Below, piece after piece: positions 19,951-30,960 of a stretch of DNA of 64,000 bases. A model generated the notes under the pieces. It saw nothing but the letters and a program-made list of their open reading frames with translations, was not told the DNA's origin and ran no database searches. The stretch's first letter is position 1. Every line of letters begins with the position of its first letter. Origin of the DNA: Allomyces arbusculus (taxonomy: Eukaryota; Blastocladiomycota; Blastocladiomycetes; Blastocladiales; Blastocladiaceae). The DNA lies in contig JADHYV010000043.1 of assembly GCA_027604705.1 (NCBI GenBank), positions 124,001-188,000 of the forward strand. Direction: 5' to 3'. The translations under genes were made by a program, and so were the position numbers.

Positions 19951-21477
19951 ATGGCCAGCCGCGCACCACCACCACCCCCTGGCGACGCTGTCCCGCTCGT
20001 CGACCTCCCGCCAGCATGGGCAATGCTCGACCCAGCCGCGCTCGTCCCGCCACGATCACCGGCCGTCTCGGCATTGCAGCGAGACGATGCTGCGTCAGTA
20101 ATGACCGGTAATCTCGCACCCGACTTGGCCGCACCCGCTGTCGCCCCCACCGACGCTGCCGCTGGCCCAGGACCCGCCGTCGACTTTGCCCTGCTCATGC
20201 GGTACCTGGCCGCAGGTGATGGTGACGCTGCACGGCTTGTCAACGAGCTAGCGGCGGGCGAGGACAAGGGCATGGCGCAGGACGCGTATTTTACGCCGGT
20301 GCGTGCGTTACCTTTTCGCCTCCCCCGCAGGGCGCCGTGAAACGCAACGAACGGGATTGGGCTGGAGCTAACGCGAGCCATGCGCCGGTAGGCGTTTGAT
20401 CCTGCCGCCAAGTTCACGTTCGTCTCGGCCTCGACGGGCCTCGTTCAGGGTGCTACGCTCGCATCCGTGCGCACGCACCTGACTGGCAGCGCCGATGCGG
20501 TCGAACCATTCTGGCTCGACGTTTATGCACCACGCGACGTAGACGTGGCCCTGCTCGCACGCATCGTTGGGATCCACCCGCTGACAGCCGAGGACATGAC
20601 CACCGACGAGGCGCGCGAAAAGTGCGAGGCCTACGACGACTACCTATTCCTGTGCCTGAAAACGGTCGCGGACGACGACGCGACACTTGCGGGCGTCGCA
20701 CTGCGCGAAGCCTACTATTACGTCGTGCTCATGCCGCAGTGCGTGATTTCCGTGCGCCACGAACCGTTACGGCACCCAGCCGATGTCGCGCGCCGTTTAC
20801 TCGCACAATGGGCCACACCACGCGCGTCGTCGGCGTCAGCGCGCTCCGTCATGCCGACAAAGACGATCGAGCCCGACTGGGTCGCGTACGCGATTCTCGA
20901 CGACATCATTGATGCGCTGCGGCCGATCATTAAGGCGCTCGAGTTTGACGTTGACGGGATCGACGACCTCGCGCAAATTTTGCCATGGAGCGAACAGGGC
21001 GACTTGCTCGCACGCATGCGCCGCGCAGCCAAGCGCGTCACGCAACTGATTCGCTTGCTGCACTTCAAAGACGAGGTGGTGCGCACGCTCGGCAACCGCG
21101 GCGCCGCGTTCCTCTCGCCCGAGACGCGACTCTACTTGCGCGACATTCAGGACCACATTTTGACGCTGCAGCACTCGCTCGCGATTGCGCGCGAGACGGT
21201 GAATGCCGCGCACACTGGGTACCTCTCACAGCTGTCGGTCGACATGTCGCAGGTGTCGAACGAGACGAACGCGCTCATGAAGCGCATCTCGATGCTCGGG
21301 TCGCTCTTCCTGCCTATGACGTTTGTGACGGGGTTGTTTGGCATGAACATTCATATCCCGGGCCAGAACACGGACGTGGCCGACCCGCATTACATTTGGT
21401 TTTGGGGGATCGTAGGCTCCATGATCGGCATGGCCGTGATTGTGGGTGGGATTGCGATGCGGCTCGGATACATGTAG
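19951..21477 (+). CDS. CorA-family Mg2+ channel
   Basis: Pentameric divalent-cation (Mg2+) channel; fungal members sit in the plasma membrane (Alr), vacuole (Mnr2) or mitochondria (Mrs2). Two exons, 19951-20298 and 20392-21477, join in phase after DAYFTP to give 477 residues. The large soluble domain holds FWLDVYAPRDVDVALL, GIHPLTAEDMTTDEAREK and YLFLCLKTV, typical of CorA/ALR. The long stalk helix is followed by two membrane helices at the C-terminus, the first ending in the signature GMN at residues 433-435 (GLFGMNIHIPG) and the second IWFWGIVGSMIGMAVIVGG. The absence of a long basic N-terminal extension and the strong ALR/ZntB-like soluble domain favour a plasma- or vacuolar-membrane protein over Mrs2. 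Substrate is inferred from the family. Confidence 0.93.
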
Positions 21478-23126
21478 GGTGGGCGGTTGCTGGTGCGCTG
21501 GCGCTCGTGTTGCACCTGGCCAGTGGAGATTCCATAGTTTATTACATAGATTCCACGTTGCTCGGGTCCAACCCCACTCACGCTTCGGGGAAAAACTTGA
21601 TTCCATTTTTCAAGAAGCCCGGAACCAGTCCGTGGCTGTAACCCAGCCACGACATGCAAGATGGACGGTGCTTGTAAACCGCTCTTGCTTGCCGTTTTCT
21701 TTCCTGAATGCCACCTTCATCGCATATTGGCCAAGTTGTACTGCAAACTTGGAGGGGTTTGGTCCGCCATGGTGAGGATGGTTGCACTTTCATGTTCCAG
21801 GTTACTCTTGGTTTTCATCTCAACTCAAAGTTTCGTTGCTTGCAAGCTCGCGACTGCCTTTCAAGGCGCGGCTCCTTCACAGAATCACTTCGTGCCCGAA
21901 CAGAGTGGAAATGCACCCCATAGAGGCCTTTTTGATTCAAGATCGATCCCGCCACGACGTTGGGTCTTGATCTTGTTTGCCTTTGGAAATCTGAGGGCCA
22001 TGCTCGCCTTAGGCAACATCCTGATGAAGCCGAGGATCCTGATACTTCCACATGCGGGAACATCAAGAGTCTTCTCAAATCCATGTGTGTTGTGCAGTTG
22101 TTTTCCGGATTCGCCCTTCAAAAACGCTGGCAGCGGCTCCTTCTGCAGTCTCAAGTAATACCGACGTGTTCGTGTTGTTTCAGTCCCTTGGCCAACTTTT
22201 TGGGACGGCTTCAAGTCAGATCCCAGTTTCGGCCGGATCTCGAACAATATTTTGCTTTTGAAATCACTGCATTGTCGAGCGCCGTCCGCAAACTGGACGT
22301 CTCAACTCAGTGCTATATAGTTGGTCTGCGAGAGTGATTGTGGTGCGCTTGCAGAAGGATTCTGTCCGATTCTTCCCCAAAATCATATTTTGCACGCATG
22401 CTCTCCGCTTTCGTCTCGTGTCCTCGAGGCACGCCGGACCGCGCCGATGTCAGAGAGCAGATGAAGGTGAGCGTATATGCTTGAGTGGGTCCTGATCGAC
22501 ACGAGCAGCCTCTTTTGCCGGCCCCCCTGATATTCAATGCCAACACGCCGTCCGACGTCACGGAGTAAAATCCCCTCACGGCAACGCAGGATTTTGCACT
22601 CAAAAAGGTGCTAGGGTCGGACGAGAGCTGCGGGACCGGATGGAGTGGAACACAAAACATGGGAAGAGTGGTACGAATCACATTATCGACGAATTTCTGA
22701 GCACACCAAATCAAAACTAAGCAAGCCTTCATCGTTCGGTCAGCTGTCACGACACCCACCAACGCTGTCGCCTGCAACTGCGCGCCAGGTCCGTGCCAGG
22801 CCGAGAAAACTCGCTGTCTAGGTCGAGAAAACGGTGGTCGGTGCCTCCATGGCGACGCCGCTGTCACGCGATCCACGTTTGGGTGCGCCGAGCGGGATCG
22901 GCGCGTCAAATGGCGCGGTACTATTCGATCAAACGAGGAATGGTGAGTCGACACGCTGATTCGGGTGGTGGAGAGGGTCGGGCGCAATATGAACGGACCT
23001 GCTACGCCTCCACCATGACGCAGATGCGTCCGTCGTGCGCGCGGGCGACGGTGACGCAAGCCGTGCGAGTTTGCCGGTCACGTCGCGGAACAGTGCGCGC
23101 GTTTCTATATCCCCATACATCAAGCA
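21478..23126. other. Gene-poor stretch after CorA
   Basis: 1.65 kb with no gene recognised. The part 21.6-22.4 kb has short hydrophobic frames on the plus strand and a lower GC content, resembling the decayed F-box/LRR-like stretches, but no alignable motif was found. From 22.4 kb the base composition returns to that of the neighbouring genes. Confidence 0.4.
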
Positions 23127-23555
23127 TCAGTAACTCTGGTCCGTTGCACAGTCCGTGATCAAACAAAGCGCACTTCGCGACGCGCGAATGACAGCATCCC
23201 ATGCATCCCCGTCTACGTCTTCACCACCGTACAGAGCCATCAAGTCGGCAATCGCCGCGGGCGACGACGACAGCACCACGAGCCGATTCGTCGAGCGTTC
23301 GTGCACCGGCGCCTGTGCGGGAACGTAATCTGGGTCCGTGATCGCGAGCAGCGCCGAAACGGCCGCGTCCATGTCGTGGCCATGCGCCGCGTAAGCGGCA
23401 GCGGCCGTATCCGGATCGACGGTAGGGAACATGGCCACGAGCGCAGAGACGGTGGTCGAGGGGGACGGCGGCAGGTCGAATCGTGCGTTGTCTGCAACAG
23501 AAGCGCGCGGCGCGGCGGTGGAGGAACTCGAGCTGGGCATGCTGGTCGCCATCAT
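23127..23555 (-). CDS. Small CUE-like (ubiquitin-binding) protein
   Basis: 142 residues, single exon. After a Ser-rich start (MMATSMPSSSSS) residues about 34-75 form a CUE/UBA-like helical bundle: VSALVAMFPTVDPDTAAAAY, HGHDMDAAVSALLAI, with the MFP hallmark of CUE helix 1. A second similar but weaker bundle follows (IADLMALYGGEDVDGDAWDAVIRA). CUE domains bind mono-ubiquitin. The protein at 42.2 kb also carries two such bundles. The start could be 23555 or 23552 (adjacent ATGs). A further 3' exon cannot be excluded because the last residues (CATDQSY) show no conservation cue. Confidence 0.6.
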   Translation of the reverse strand: MMATSMPSSSSSTAAPRASVADNARFDLPPSPSTTVSALVAMFPTVDPDTAAAAYAAHGHDMDAAVSALLAITDPDYVPAQAPVHERSTNRLVVLSSSPAAIADLMALYGGEDVDGDAWDAVIRASRSALCLITDCATDQSY

Positions 23556-23897
23556 GGTCGGGGAATATTTGGGCGCGTGGATCCTGCTTGCCGAGCGGTG
23601 GGAGAGAGGAGGAGAACGCGCGCGTGCGATTTATGGATGGGCGCAACCCGTTGCAGGAGACCCGCTCCGTGGCGATCCATGACAAACTCCTGCAGCGCGG
23701 CATCGTCGGGCCGCAACCCCAACGCACAGACGACAAGATGATCGTGCGCGTTACGGTCCCCCGGGCTCCGCCGTGGCTAGCCTACTGCAGCCGTTCGGCG
23801 GCCGCCGCTGTAAGCAAACTCCACCACAAACGTGCACAGACCACACGTAAAGTTGCAACGAGCAGGGTGGAGAACAAAATTCAAGAGCGAACAATTG
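23556..23897. other. Intergenic gap
   Basis: About 340 bp upstream of the CUE-like gene on the minus strand; open frames here are low-complexity. Nothing recognised. Confidence 0.35.
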
Positions 23898-24209
23898 TTA
23901 TGGGCGCGCAGCAGCCAGGTTGAGCACGTTCGTAACGAGCGCGTCCAGCTTGCGCAGGTCATGGGGTCCAACGCGAGATAAAAAGCGAGGCTGGTCGCGC
24001 CTGTTGTTCATTGCCACGGACCGAGCAGGGAGAGCCGCGGCTGCGTGCGCAGGGTATTTGGGTCCTGGGTCTCGTAATTCGTTGTCGTCGTCTTCACAGG
24101 CGTTGGTCGTTGGTCGTGGTGGTTGGGCATCAACGTTGCTGAGCTGGATGATGCTCGCCCATAGAACGACACTTGCAGGCGTGGCCCACGCGGTCTTGCA
24201 ACGCGGCAT
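23898..24209 (-). CDS. Candidate small secreted protein
   Basis: 103 residues, unrecognised. The N-terminus looks like a signal peptide: short basic n-region (MPRCKTAW), hydrophobic core (ASVVLWASIIQL) and a plausible cleavage after VDA near residue 28. The rest is polar, with one amphipathic segment at the end (LRKLDALVTNVLNLAAA) and few cysteines. Support is only composition and length; it could be a chance frame in GC-rich DNA. Confidence 0.25.
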   Translation of the reverse strand: MPRCKTAWATPASVVLWASIIQLSNVDAQPPRPTTNACEDDDNELRDPGPKYPAHAAAALPARSVAMNNRRDQPRFLSRVGPHDLRKLDALVTNVLNLAAARP

Positions 24210-25055
24210 GAATGCAGCAACAGTCGTGTTATGAGCTGCTCGGCGTTGCTGGTGAGCATGGTTGGTCGAGGATGGGATTGACGAGCGCTGCCGGGCCGTT
24301 CGGCAAGCCGTGACAAAGATGTCACGGCGCGCCGATGCGAGGCTTGCGCTGGCGGTTTGACGTGGCAGGCTGAAATGGCCGCGCACAAATGATGGGATGA
24401 TTAACCTAAGAAGAAATGATATTCCTAAGAAAATGGCCTGATCTGCCCACGAAAATACAATGACATCAGCGCTTTCTGGTGTAATCGGCGTGACGCCACC
24501 CGCAAAGGGCGACCGACATCACTTTTGAAAACGAACACGCGCGCTCGACACTCTGCTTCTCTTTCGTCTCGACCTTTGGACGACTTCGCCTCGCTCGCCC
24601 GCTGCTCCATCATCCACCGTGACCGCGACGGACGCGCCTGCAAAAGTCGACCACGACGGCGACGTTCTCACGACCACGGTGCCCGCTACGCAACCAGCTG
24701 CAACCCTCGGCCAGAACACAAGCCGCCCACGCACGACCTCAACCACATCACCAGCAACGCCAGGACGCACCAGCACGACCAGTACCAACACGTATGGATT
24801 CCAGCACTGCTTCTGTCTTTTTTTTTTTCGACGAAGGCGCAATATTCGCGCGTGTTGGGCCGCCAGGAGCACTGCGAACTGTGCCATACCGCTCGCTGCC
24901 TTCGGGTCGGAAGCGCGCTAGCCGCCGTGAAGTCGCCGAATTCCTTTTTTTCCACGGCCAGATTTATCTCAGACCTCACTCGGCGACCTGGATGCCCTCT
25001 ACCCGTAGCCGCGCAACTTCTCCACCCGCTCCACCCGCTGGATCGCGCCTATACC
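24210..25055. other. Upstream region of the bZIP gene
   Basis: About 850 bp. The bZIP frame stays open back to 24525, but that part has no conserved motif and is treated as 5' leader and promoter. A run of nine T lies near 24820. Confidence 0.4.
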
Positions 25056-27032
25056 ATGCACGGCCGCGAAATTAACCCGTTCGAGTGCTCGTTCACGACG
25101 ACGCCGACCCCCGCACCGGCCTCGCCACCGCCACCCCCGCTCGGCCCGCTCGCGCTTGCTCCCCCACACGCGCGCGCGCCTCCTCTGCCGCCGGACGAGG
25201 ATGCGGTCCCGCTGCCCGATGGCAATCCCACGTCGCCCAGTGCGAGCTTAGCCCTGCCCGACATCCCACCCGCCGACGTGCTCGCACAACGGCGCGCACA
25301 TATCGCCAAGCCGTCATTGCCCGGACTCAAGGTCATTTCACCGTCGCTGAATTTGCCGACCGATGCGGAACGGTTCCGCAACTGGGCGGCGCTCGCGGAA
25401 CGGTGGGGGACACCCGCCGGCGCGGGGCTCTCACCGGGCACGTTGCTGCAATTGCCTGGCCTCGTTACTCCGGGGAGTACCAGTATCGGGAGCAATCCGG
25501 CAATGAGTGCGGCATCGGGTGGAGGTGCGGGGTCGTCGAGTCTCGCGAGCGCCGTAACGATGCCAACTACATCGGCGGCTAGTAGCAGCAGCTCGCTGTT
25601 GGCGCCAGCAACCTCGACCGCGGCGACACGCCCGCTCGCACTTCCGCCTGCCGTGCGCCGAACCACGTCGTCGTCGCTGCTGCAGATCGCGTCGCAGATC
25701 CCGACTCCGACACCCATCTACTCGTCACTCTCGGCCAAGGCTGCCGTGGCGGCGGCAGCAGCGGCAGCAGCAGCCGTTGCATCGTCGGCGTCGCCGAGCC
25801 CAGCACTCTCAGCCGCTTCTGCACCCGCTGTACCAAAGCCGTCGTCGTTGGCCATTACTACTGCACCGTCATCGTCGCTCGCCGAAATGACCCGATCCCC
25901 GTCGGTCGCGTCGCCCGCACCGGACCCGCCAAGAAACGACGTGGTTATGGCCGAACCCGACGCGCCATCGCTTCCTCCACCACCACCACCGGCCCCCGCG
26001 GCGCCATCGCCTTACGCCCCCGCCGTGACTCTCCCGCCACCTCCACCACCTGCACCGGGCCCGCGTGACGCGTCCACGCCCGCCATGGTCATCCCGGCCG
26101 CACCGCTCGACGACTCGAGCGCGCGCACCGTTGCATACGTCTTGCCCGCGGGCACCAACCCGGTCCCGCTTCCGCGCAGACCGTACTCGGTCTCTGGCCC
26201 GCAGGCAACGATGTCGACCGCACCGCTCCCGCCACCGCCCAACATGTACGGGTACGCGGGGCCCATGACCACAACGGCAGCAGTCCCACCACCGCCACCC
26301 CCACCGCCGGCATCCGCGGCATTCCCCGTGGCCCCGCCGGGCCACTTGCCGCCGCACCTCGCGACCCCGCACCACCGTGCGGTCGCTGCTGCTGCCGCGG
26401 CCGCAGCCGCCGTGGCTGGCGGGTCCCCGGGATCCCCGCTCATGGCAGTCGTCCCGCTCCCCGCGCCGCTCCCCGCGCCCGTGCCCATGACGGGCCCAAC
26501 AGAAATCACGAAGCTGCAGCTCGAGAACATCCCCGTCCCGCCGCCACAGAAGAAGGGCAACACGAAACGCAAAGTCGACTACGACGCGCTCGACGACAAG
26601 CGCAAGAATTTCCTCGAGCGCAACCGGCAGGCCGCGATGAAATGCCGGCAGCGCAAGAAACAGCAATTGACGCTCATGGAGACGAAGGCCGAAGGGTTCC
26701 GCATTCATAACGAGCAGCTCGAGGCACAATTGGCCGTATTTAGGGATGAAGTGATGCGGCTGCGCAGGGCGCTGGCGGTCGCAAGGCCCGCGGCGTGTGC
26801 GCCGACGGTCCAGGCGCATGTGGCAAAATTGGTTGCCGCGCATCAGGCCGCGCAGGCGCAGGCTCAGGGTGGGATGGGTGGGGTGAGGGTCGGAGTGGGG
26901 TTAGGTGGGGAGATTCCGTCGCCACCCGTGCAGTTGCAGAAGGGGCAGGCCGGGTCGACGGCGGAGACTGCGTCGAGGGGATCGGTTGCTTCGACGCCGC
27001 CAGCGACAAGCGCCATGGATACGGCGGGATAG
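25056..27032 (+). CDS. Atf1-like bZIP transcription factor
   Basis: 658 residues from the ATG at 25056. The N-terminal NPFECSF is the start of the region shared by fungal Atf1/Aft1 stress factors (NPFExSF), and GLSPGTLLQLPGLVTPGS fits their second conserved block. The middle is Pro/Ala-rich, with an Ala run (about 230-240) and Pro runs, typical of activation regions. The bZIP is near the C-terminus: basic region KRKNFLERNRQAAMKCRQRK with the NRQAAMKCR signature at 523-531, then a leucine zipper through QLEAQLAVFRDEVMRLRRAL. In fungi such factors bind CRE sites downstream of Hog1/Sty1 MAP kinase (family knowledge). One exon. A longer protein from an upstream start cannot be excluded, but the sequence before MHGREINPFE is unconserved. 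Confidence 0.88.
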   Translation: MHGREINPFECSFTTTPTPAPASPPPPPLGPLALAPPHARAPPLPPDEDAVPLPDGNPTSPSASLALPDIPPADVLAQRRAHIAKPSLPGLKVISPSLNLPTDAERFRNWAALAERWGTPAGAGLSPGTLLQLPGLVTPGSTSIGSNPAMSAASGGGAGSSSLASAVTMPTTSAASSSSSLLAPATSTAATRPLALPPAVRRTTSSSLLQIASQIPTPTPIYSSLSAKAAVAAAAAAAAAVASSASPSPALSAASAPAVPKPSSLAITTAPSSSLAEMTRSPSVASPAPDPPRNDVVMAEPDAPSLPPPPPPAPAAPSPYAPAVTLPPPPPPAPGPRDASTPAMVIPAAPLDDSSARTVAYVLPAGTNPVPLPRRPYSVSGPQATMSTAPLPPPPNMYGYAGPMTTTAAVPPPPPPPPASAAFPVAPPGHLPPHLATPHHRAVAAAAAAAAAVAGGSPGSPLMAVVPLPAPLPAPVPMTGPTEITKLQLENIPVPPPQKKGNTKRKVDYDALDDKRKNFLERNRQAAMKCRQRKKQQLTLMETKAEGFRIHNEQLEAQLAVFRDEVMRLRRALAVARPAACAPTVQAHVAKLVAAHQAAQAQAQGGMGGVRVGVGLGGEIPSPPVQLQKGQAGSTAETASRGSVASTPPATSAMDTAG

Positions 27033-28858
27033 TTGGGTTGGGGGTGAGGGTGATAATGTAGTCCATCCGTATTTTTTTTTGGAGCTTGCAGTCATGGTCA
27101 GATCTCGGGCTGTGTCGGGTAATGAGGAACAGAACGAGCTTGGTGAACGTTGTCCATCTTGCGACCCGATCCACTGTTGCCATGGCTCAAGCCTGATCAT
27201 GGAACCATTTGGAATTTTGAACACGTTTTGATTGCAACGCTCTGCACGCTTGTTGAGCGACACGGCGACACGCATCTGGACCAGGCACTTGGCGGAGACT
27301 GCAGCGACCAAACCTGCCAAGAATTATTGAACCACCCGCTTCCACCACAACAGGCCTGCTTCAAGGGCGCCCGCCCAGGTGGAAGCGCGGAAATCCGTCT
27401 GGTCTCGTGCTGATGCGCATCAATCATGGATCTGTCGGCCGAGTTTATGGTGAGCAGTTTCGCTGATCCTTGAGACCCGATCCAACACAAAGATGTGTGG
27501 CTTGCTGACATCTGAGATTGAACAACAGTGCAGATGTTGTGACTCAAACTTGCCTACAGAAAACGCGCACTGCCAACTAATCTGGCACCAGATTATCCAT
27601 CAAATCAGGACCGGCGATATTGCGTGTCCCGCATCGGCTTGACTGCAGCGATGCGATGCAGAACAGGCGCCATAAATACAGCAGGGCTGGTACAGGACAC
27701 CGAGATGAAGCCGACCATGATCTCAAACACACTGCACTCGTGTTGCCTTGTCACAAGGGAGATGGCCACACTGTCGAATGACCGGATGATTGATACCGCT
27801 GATGCTGTTCAACGACGACTGAAAGTTGTTTGGCAAGTACAAACAATAGGTTGTGTTGCGCGCCCATGTCATTGCGACAGGCATTCAAATAGTAGTTGGA
27901 GACGTTAGAGCGGTCCCCAGGGTCTGTTGGTGGTGTATTCGCGGCCCGCGGCGCGAGGAGCGAATGCGGCTGATGATGTTGGCGGGCGCGGGAGCGAATG
28001 CGGCAGACGATGTTGTCGCTGGCAGCGGGGCACAGATTGACAGATCGAATGTGATGGCGCGCACTTGCGGAAGCTGGCGAATACTGTCTCTCACATTCCT
28101 GTTGAGTCATTTGGCGACGCCGGGTGAACCGGACGCGGTCGGCAATCAACTGGAGCAACGCAACGTCATTGTCAAACAACTGCGTTGGCCTAAAATTCCT
28201 CGATTCTGCTTCTGGCTCATAGGCAGACGTGGTATCGTCGTCCAGTGCAGTGAGCAGCGCGTGCAAACGCTGACACGCCAGCAAGTAGAAATACTCGTGC
28301 ACGTCAGTAAGCGACGAGTAGACGACCGCGTTGCGATCTGAGTACTCTGATCGGATGGCACAGGGCGGCCACGCTCGTGGTGAAGCGACGACAGGATTGC
28401 GTGGATTACACGAACTGGGTTGCCAAGGCTATGTCGCACTCGATGAGCAGCGCCTCGACAACGAGCACGAAACCGAGCGTGACCAGCGATGCACCGTGAG
28501 GAAGCACAGCAGGCGCGCCCGGGTGAAGGGTCCATGGTCGCTGAGCTAGGTGAGCATTCTCGGTGTCGTAGTTGGTTGGCAGACATTGCGCCCAGTGCCG
28601 ATGATGAATGTTGCTGCAAAAGTACGCCCTGGAGGTGGCACAACAGCATCAGATTATTCAAGGCGACGCGTTGAGGGATGGTGGTCGCGCCCATCTGTCA
28701 CACATTGTGAGCGAAGCGGACGCGGTGCAACACTTACTTCTTCCAGCTTTCCGCGAGCTCAGGTCTATGATCGGCGAAAGCGCTCTCTTCATTACGGCCC
28801 AGTCGCGATGCTCGTTCAAGAATTAAATTTGCGAGTAGACTATGCCAGCGAGACATTA
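27033..28858. other. Gene-poor stretch with possible relics
   Basis: 1.8 kb. Minus-strand pieces such as LLQLIADRVRFTRR (about 28.1 kb) could be the 3' end of the decayed gene at 28.9-30.4 kb, but no frame can be followed across. No other feature was recognised. Confidence 0.35.
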
Positions 28859-30419
28859 TCAGGCCAGTTGCCGCGACAGGACCGCAGGCGTTAGCTGGAG
28901 CATGTCGAGAGCTGGGCGCAGCGATTGACCCGATAAGTTTGCGTCCTCGTCACTAAGCCGCGTGGATGCAACCATTCCTGTCATCATGAGATCCTCGACA
29001 ACGTTGTAGATTCGCGTGACAAAATCGGACGAGCGTTGAAGCAGGGAAGCCGGTTTCGGCGACGACATGCGCTGGAAATGACGAGCGCGGAATGAAATTG
29101 ACGTATAGGCGCGCGTCTTCAACTTCAGCTTCTTGGCAAGCGACTCACGCAACCCGGCAGTCCTGGGCTTGTGTTTCTGGCAACCCATGTGCGCCAAGAC
29201 TGGCGAGAGCGAAAAGCCAAAGTGGAGCGCATGCTTCACGAAATCGTCAGTCGAGTTGGGCAAGCGGCCGGCAAGCAGCAATTCCTACTCGTAGACCTGT
29301 AAAAAAAGTATTCATGTCCGGCCACGACACGTCGGACCGCCCTCTTGGCGGGCATGACACTGGCATGCCTTGTGGAGATAGAATGAGTTCGTCAATATAT
29401 TCCACTCATCGCTAGGGCCCATCGTGCCGATGCTGACCTGGAAAGAGCATACGACCAAAGTAAGGGTCATCTATTTCGTCGACTCGTACAGCAGCAACTC
29501 CTCGCTAAGTACGTCGACGTGCATAGACTGCTTGACGCCCGGGTGCTGTGCATACTCGATGCCCTCGGCAGCCATGGCCTTGAGGAGCGCAGCTTCGTTG
29601 AAAAACTGTCCTATTGCCTCAAAGCCCTTGAAAAACTCCTTTTCCGGGCAGTATTGACCAGTCGGTGCGTTCTGGTTCAAGATCAACAGGAGAAGGTAGG
29701 CTGATAAGTAAAGATTCTCATAGACGTTGCGGAGAGCTGGGTTGAATTCCATTTCCGGTCGCAGATACCGAGTTCGGATGGCAGTGCCTGACCGCAAGCA
29801 AACGAAATGGAGCGCATGAGCATGAGAATGGCTGTCAATGTAACGAGCGAGGCAGTAAGTAGATCAACTTCCTTGCGGTGGAACTTGGCCCACGTGTCCT
29901 TGATCTGCGAGGTGATTACGCCGAGTTCCTGGAACATCTTCTCGTCAGCGAAGAGGGAATCAAACCAGTTAGGCTCGACTTGGTACACGGGCTGTGCGCG
30001 CGGCTCAAGCGCCATGCCATGCCCGCTTCAGCGTCCAGCTCACTATCCATGCCGGCATCGCCATTATCGTCCTGGTCGTCATTGAGCGTCGCAAGAATGG
30101 CAAGCCGGTTGGCGAGCAAATCAATACTGCATTCACCTTCCGTCGGCGTGGGCAAATCTGGAGCACCTGTCGGCCGTTTGCTCGTCATGACCGAGCAATG
30201 GGGCGCGAGAATCTCGGCAACACGCTCAAGCACCGAAATAAAGTGGAGATGCTGCGAATCGAGCTCCACATCAGCGGCAGACATGCCGACGTAATACATA
30301 AGATCTGGTTCATGTTGGCTTGACGCAACATTCATTTTCCGCACGACAGCGCTGATAATTTGCAAGATGCTTCCCAACCCTTTCGTGAGGCCAGCTTTTA
30401 CAAAAAAAAAGTTATTCAT
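28859..30419 (-). pseudogene. Decayed copy 1 of an unrecognised protein family (family A)
   Basis: Segments in three frames line up with the copy at 51.15-51.94 kb: AADVELDSQHLHFISVLERV and AEILAPH (other copy: HELDAQHVHFISVLKRVADI, LAPH), then ELGVITSQIKDTWAKFH with KEVDLL (other: IKAIWAKYH with CKLDLL), LMLMRS (other: LDFMRV), and NPALRNVYENLYLSAYLLLL (other: DPALAYPLHAIHPLLSSIC). Here the frame changes near 30010, where ATGGC stands twice in tandem, and again near 29760. Further helix-rich pieces with no partner follow to 28859 (SDFVTRIYNVVEDLMMTGMV). The protein appears all-helical and cytosolic; no known domain was recognised. The copies break at different places, so they decayed separately, or each has unrecognised introns. 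Confidence 0.5.
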
Positions 30420-30960
30420 TGCAACTGTTCTGGGTTAGAAGTAATTGAGTCTTATGCTTCGCGGTACGACGCATGCACCCAGAGCCCAGCCGCTTTGTTT
30501 TGACTCACACATGTAAACATCCACGATCATCACACACGCAGACTTCGAAGTTTCCTTATACATTCAAACCCATCACACTTCAAACTCCTCACACATGCAA
30601 ACACCAGAGAATGGGTTGGCAAGATCATAGACCATGCCACGCGTGCTGAAGAGACACCTCGCGAGTCACATCACCCTTTTGCACTCAAGGTCAACGTTGA
30701 CGATCAACACCTTCAGCACACTCGTTCTCCGCCCCACAAGCCATCCGACACCGGCCTTCGATGGCGAGCGAATCTGCACGCGATTACAAGGGCGAGGACG
30801 AGCATAAACAGAGGGCAAACAATATGGTCACAATGTATTGGCATTGAAAATCCTCGCCATCGTCTTGCACGCCCGCCGGTTGAAATCGCCCGTCGAGCCG
30901 CGGCCAACCACATCCTCCTCCCCGATCTCCACAGGCGCAGCATGCACCACCACCCGACGC
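30420..30960. other. Intergenic gap
   Basis: About 540 bp with a stretch rich in CACA/TCACAC (30505-30605). No coding frame recognised; it separates the decayed family A copy from the LRR gene. Confidence 0.35.

Noticed and set aside
23898-24386. Longer version of the candidate secreted protein, starting at 24386
   Set aside because: The extra N-terminal residues have no pattern and would bury the signal-like segment. Only the start at 24209 makes sense.
28859-30419. Idea that family A is a nuclear-receptor ligand-binding domain
   Set aside because: The helical pattern recalls it faintly, but the receptor signature after helix 3 and a DNA-binding zinc finger are absent. Too weak to name.
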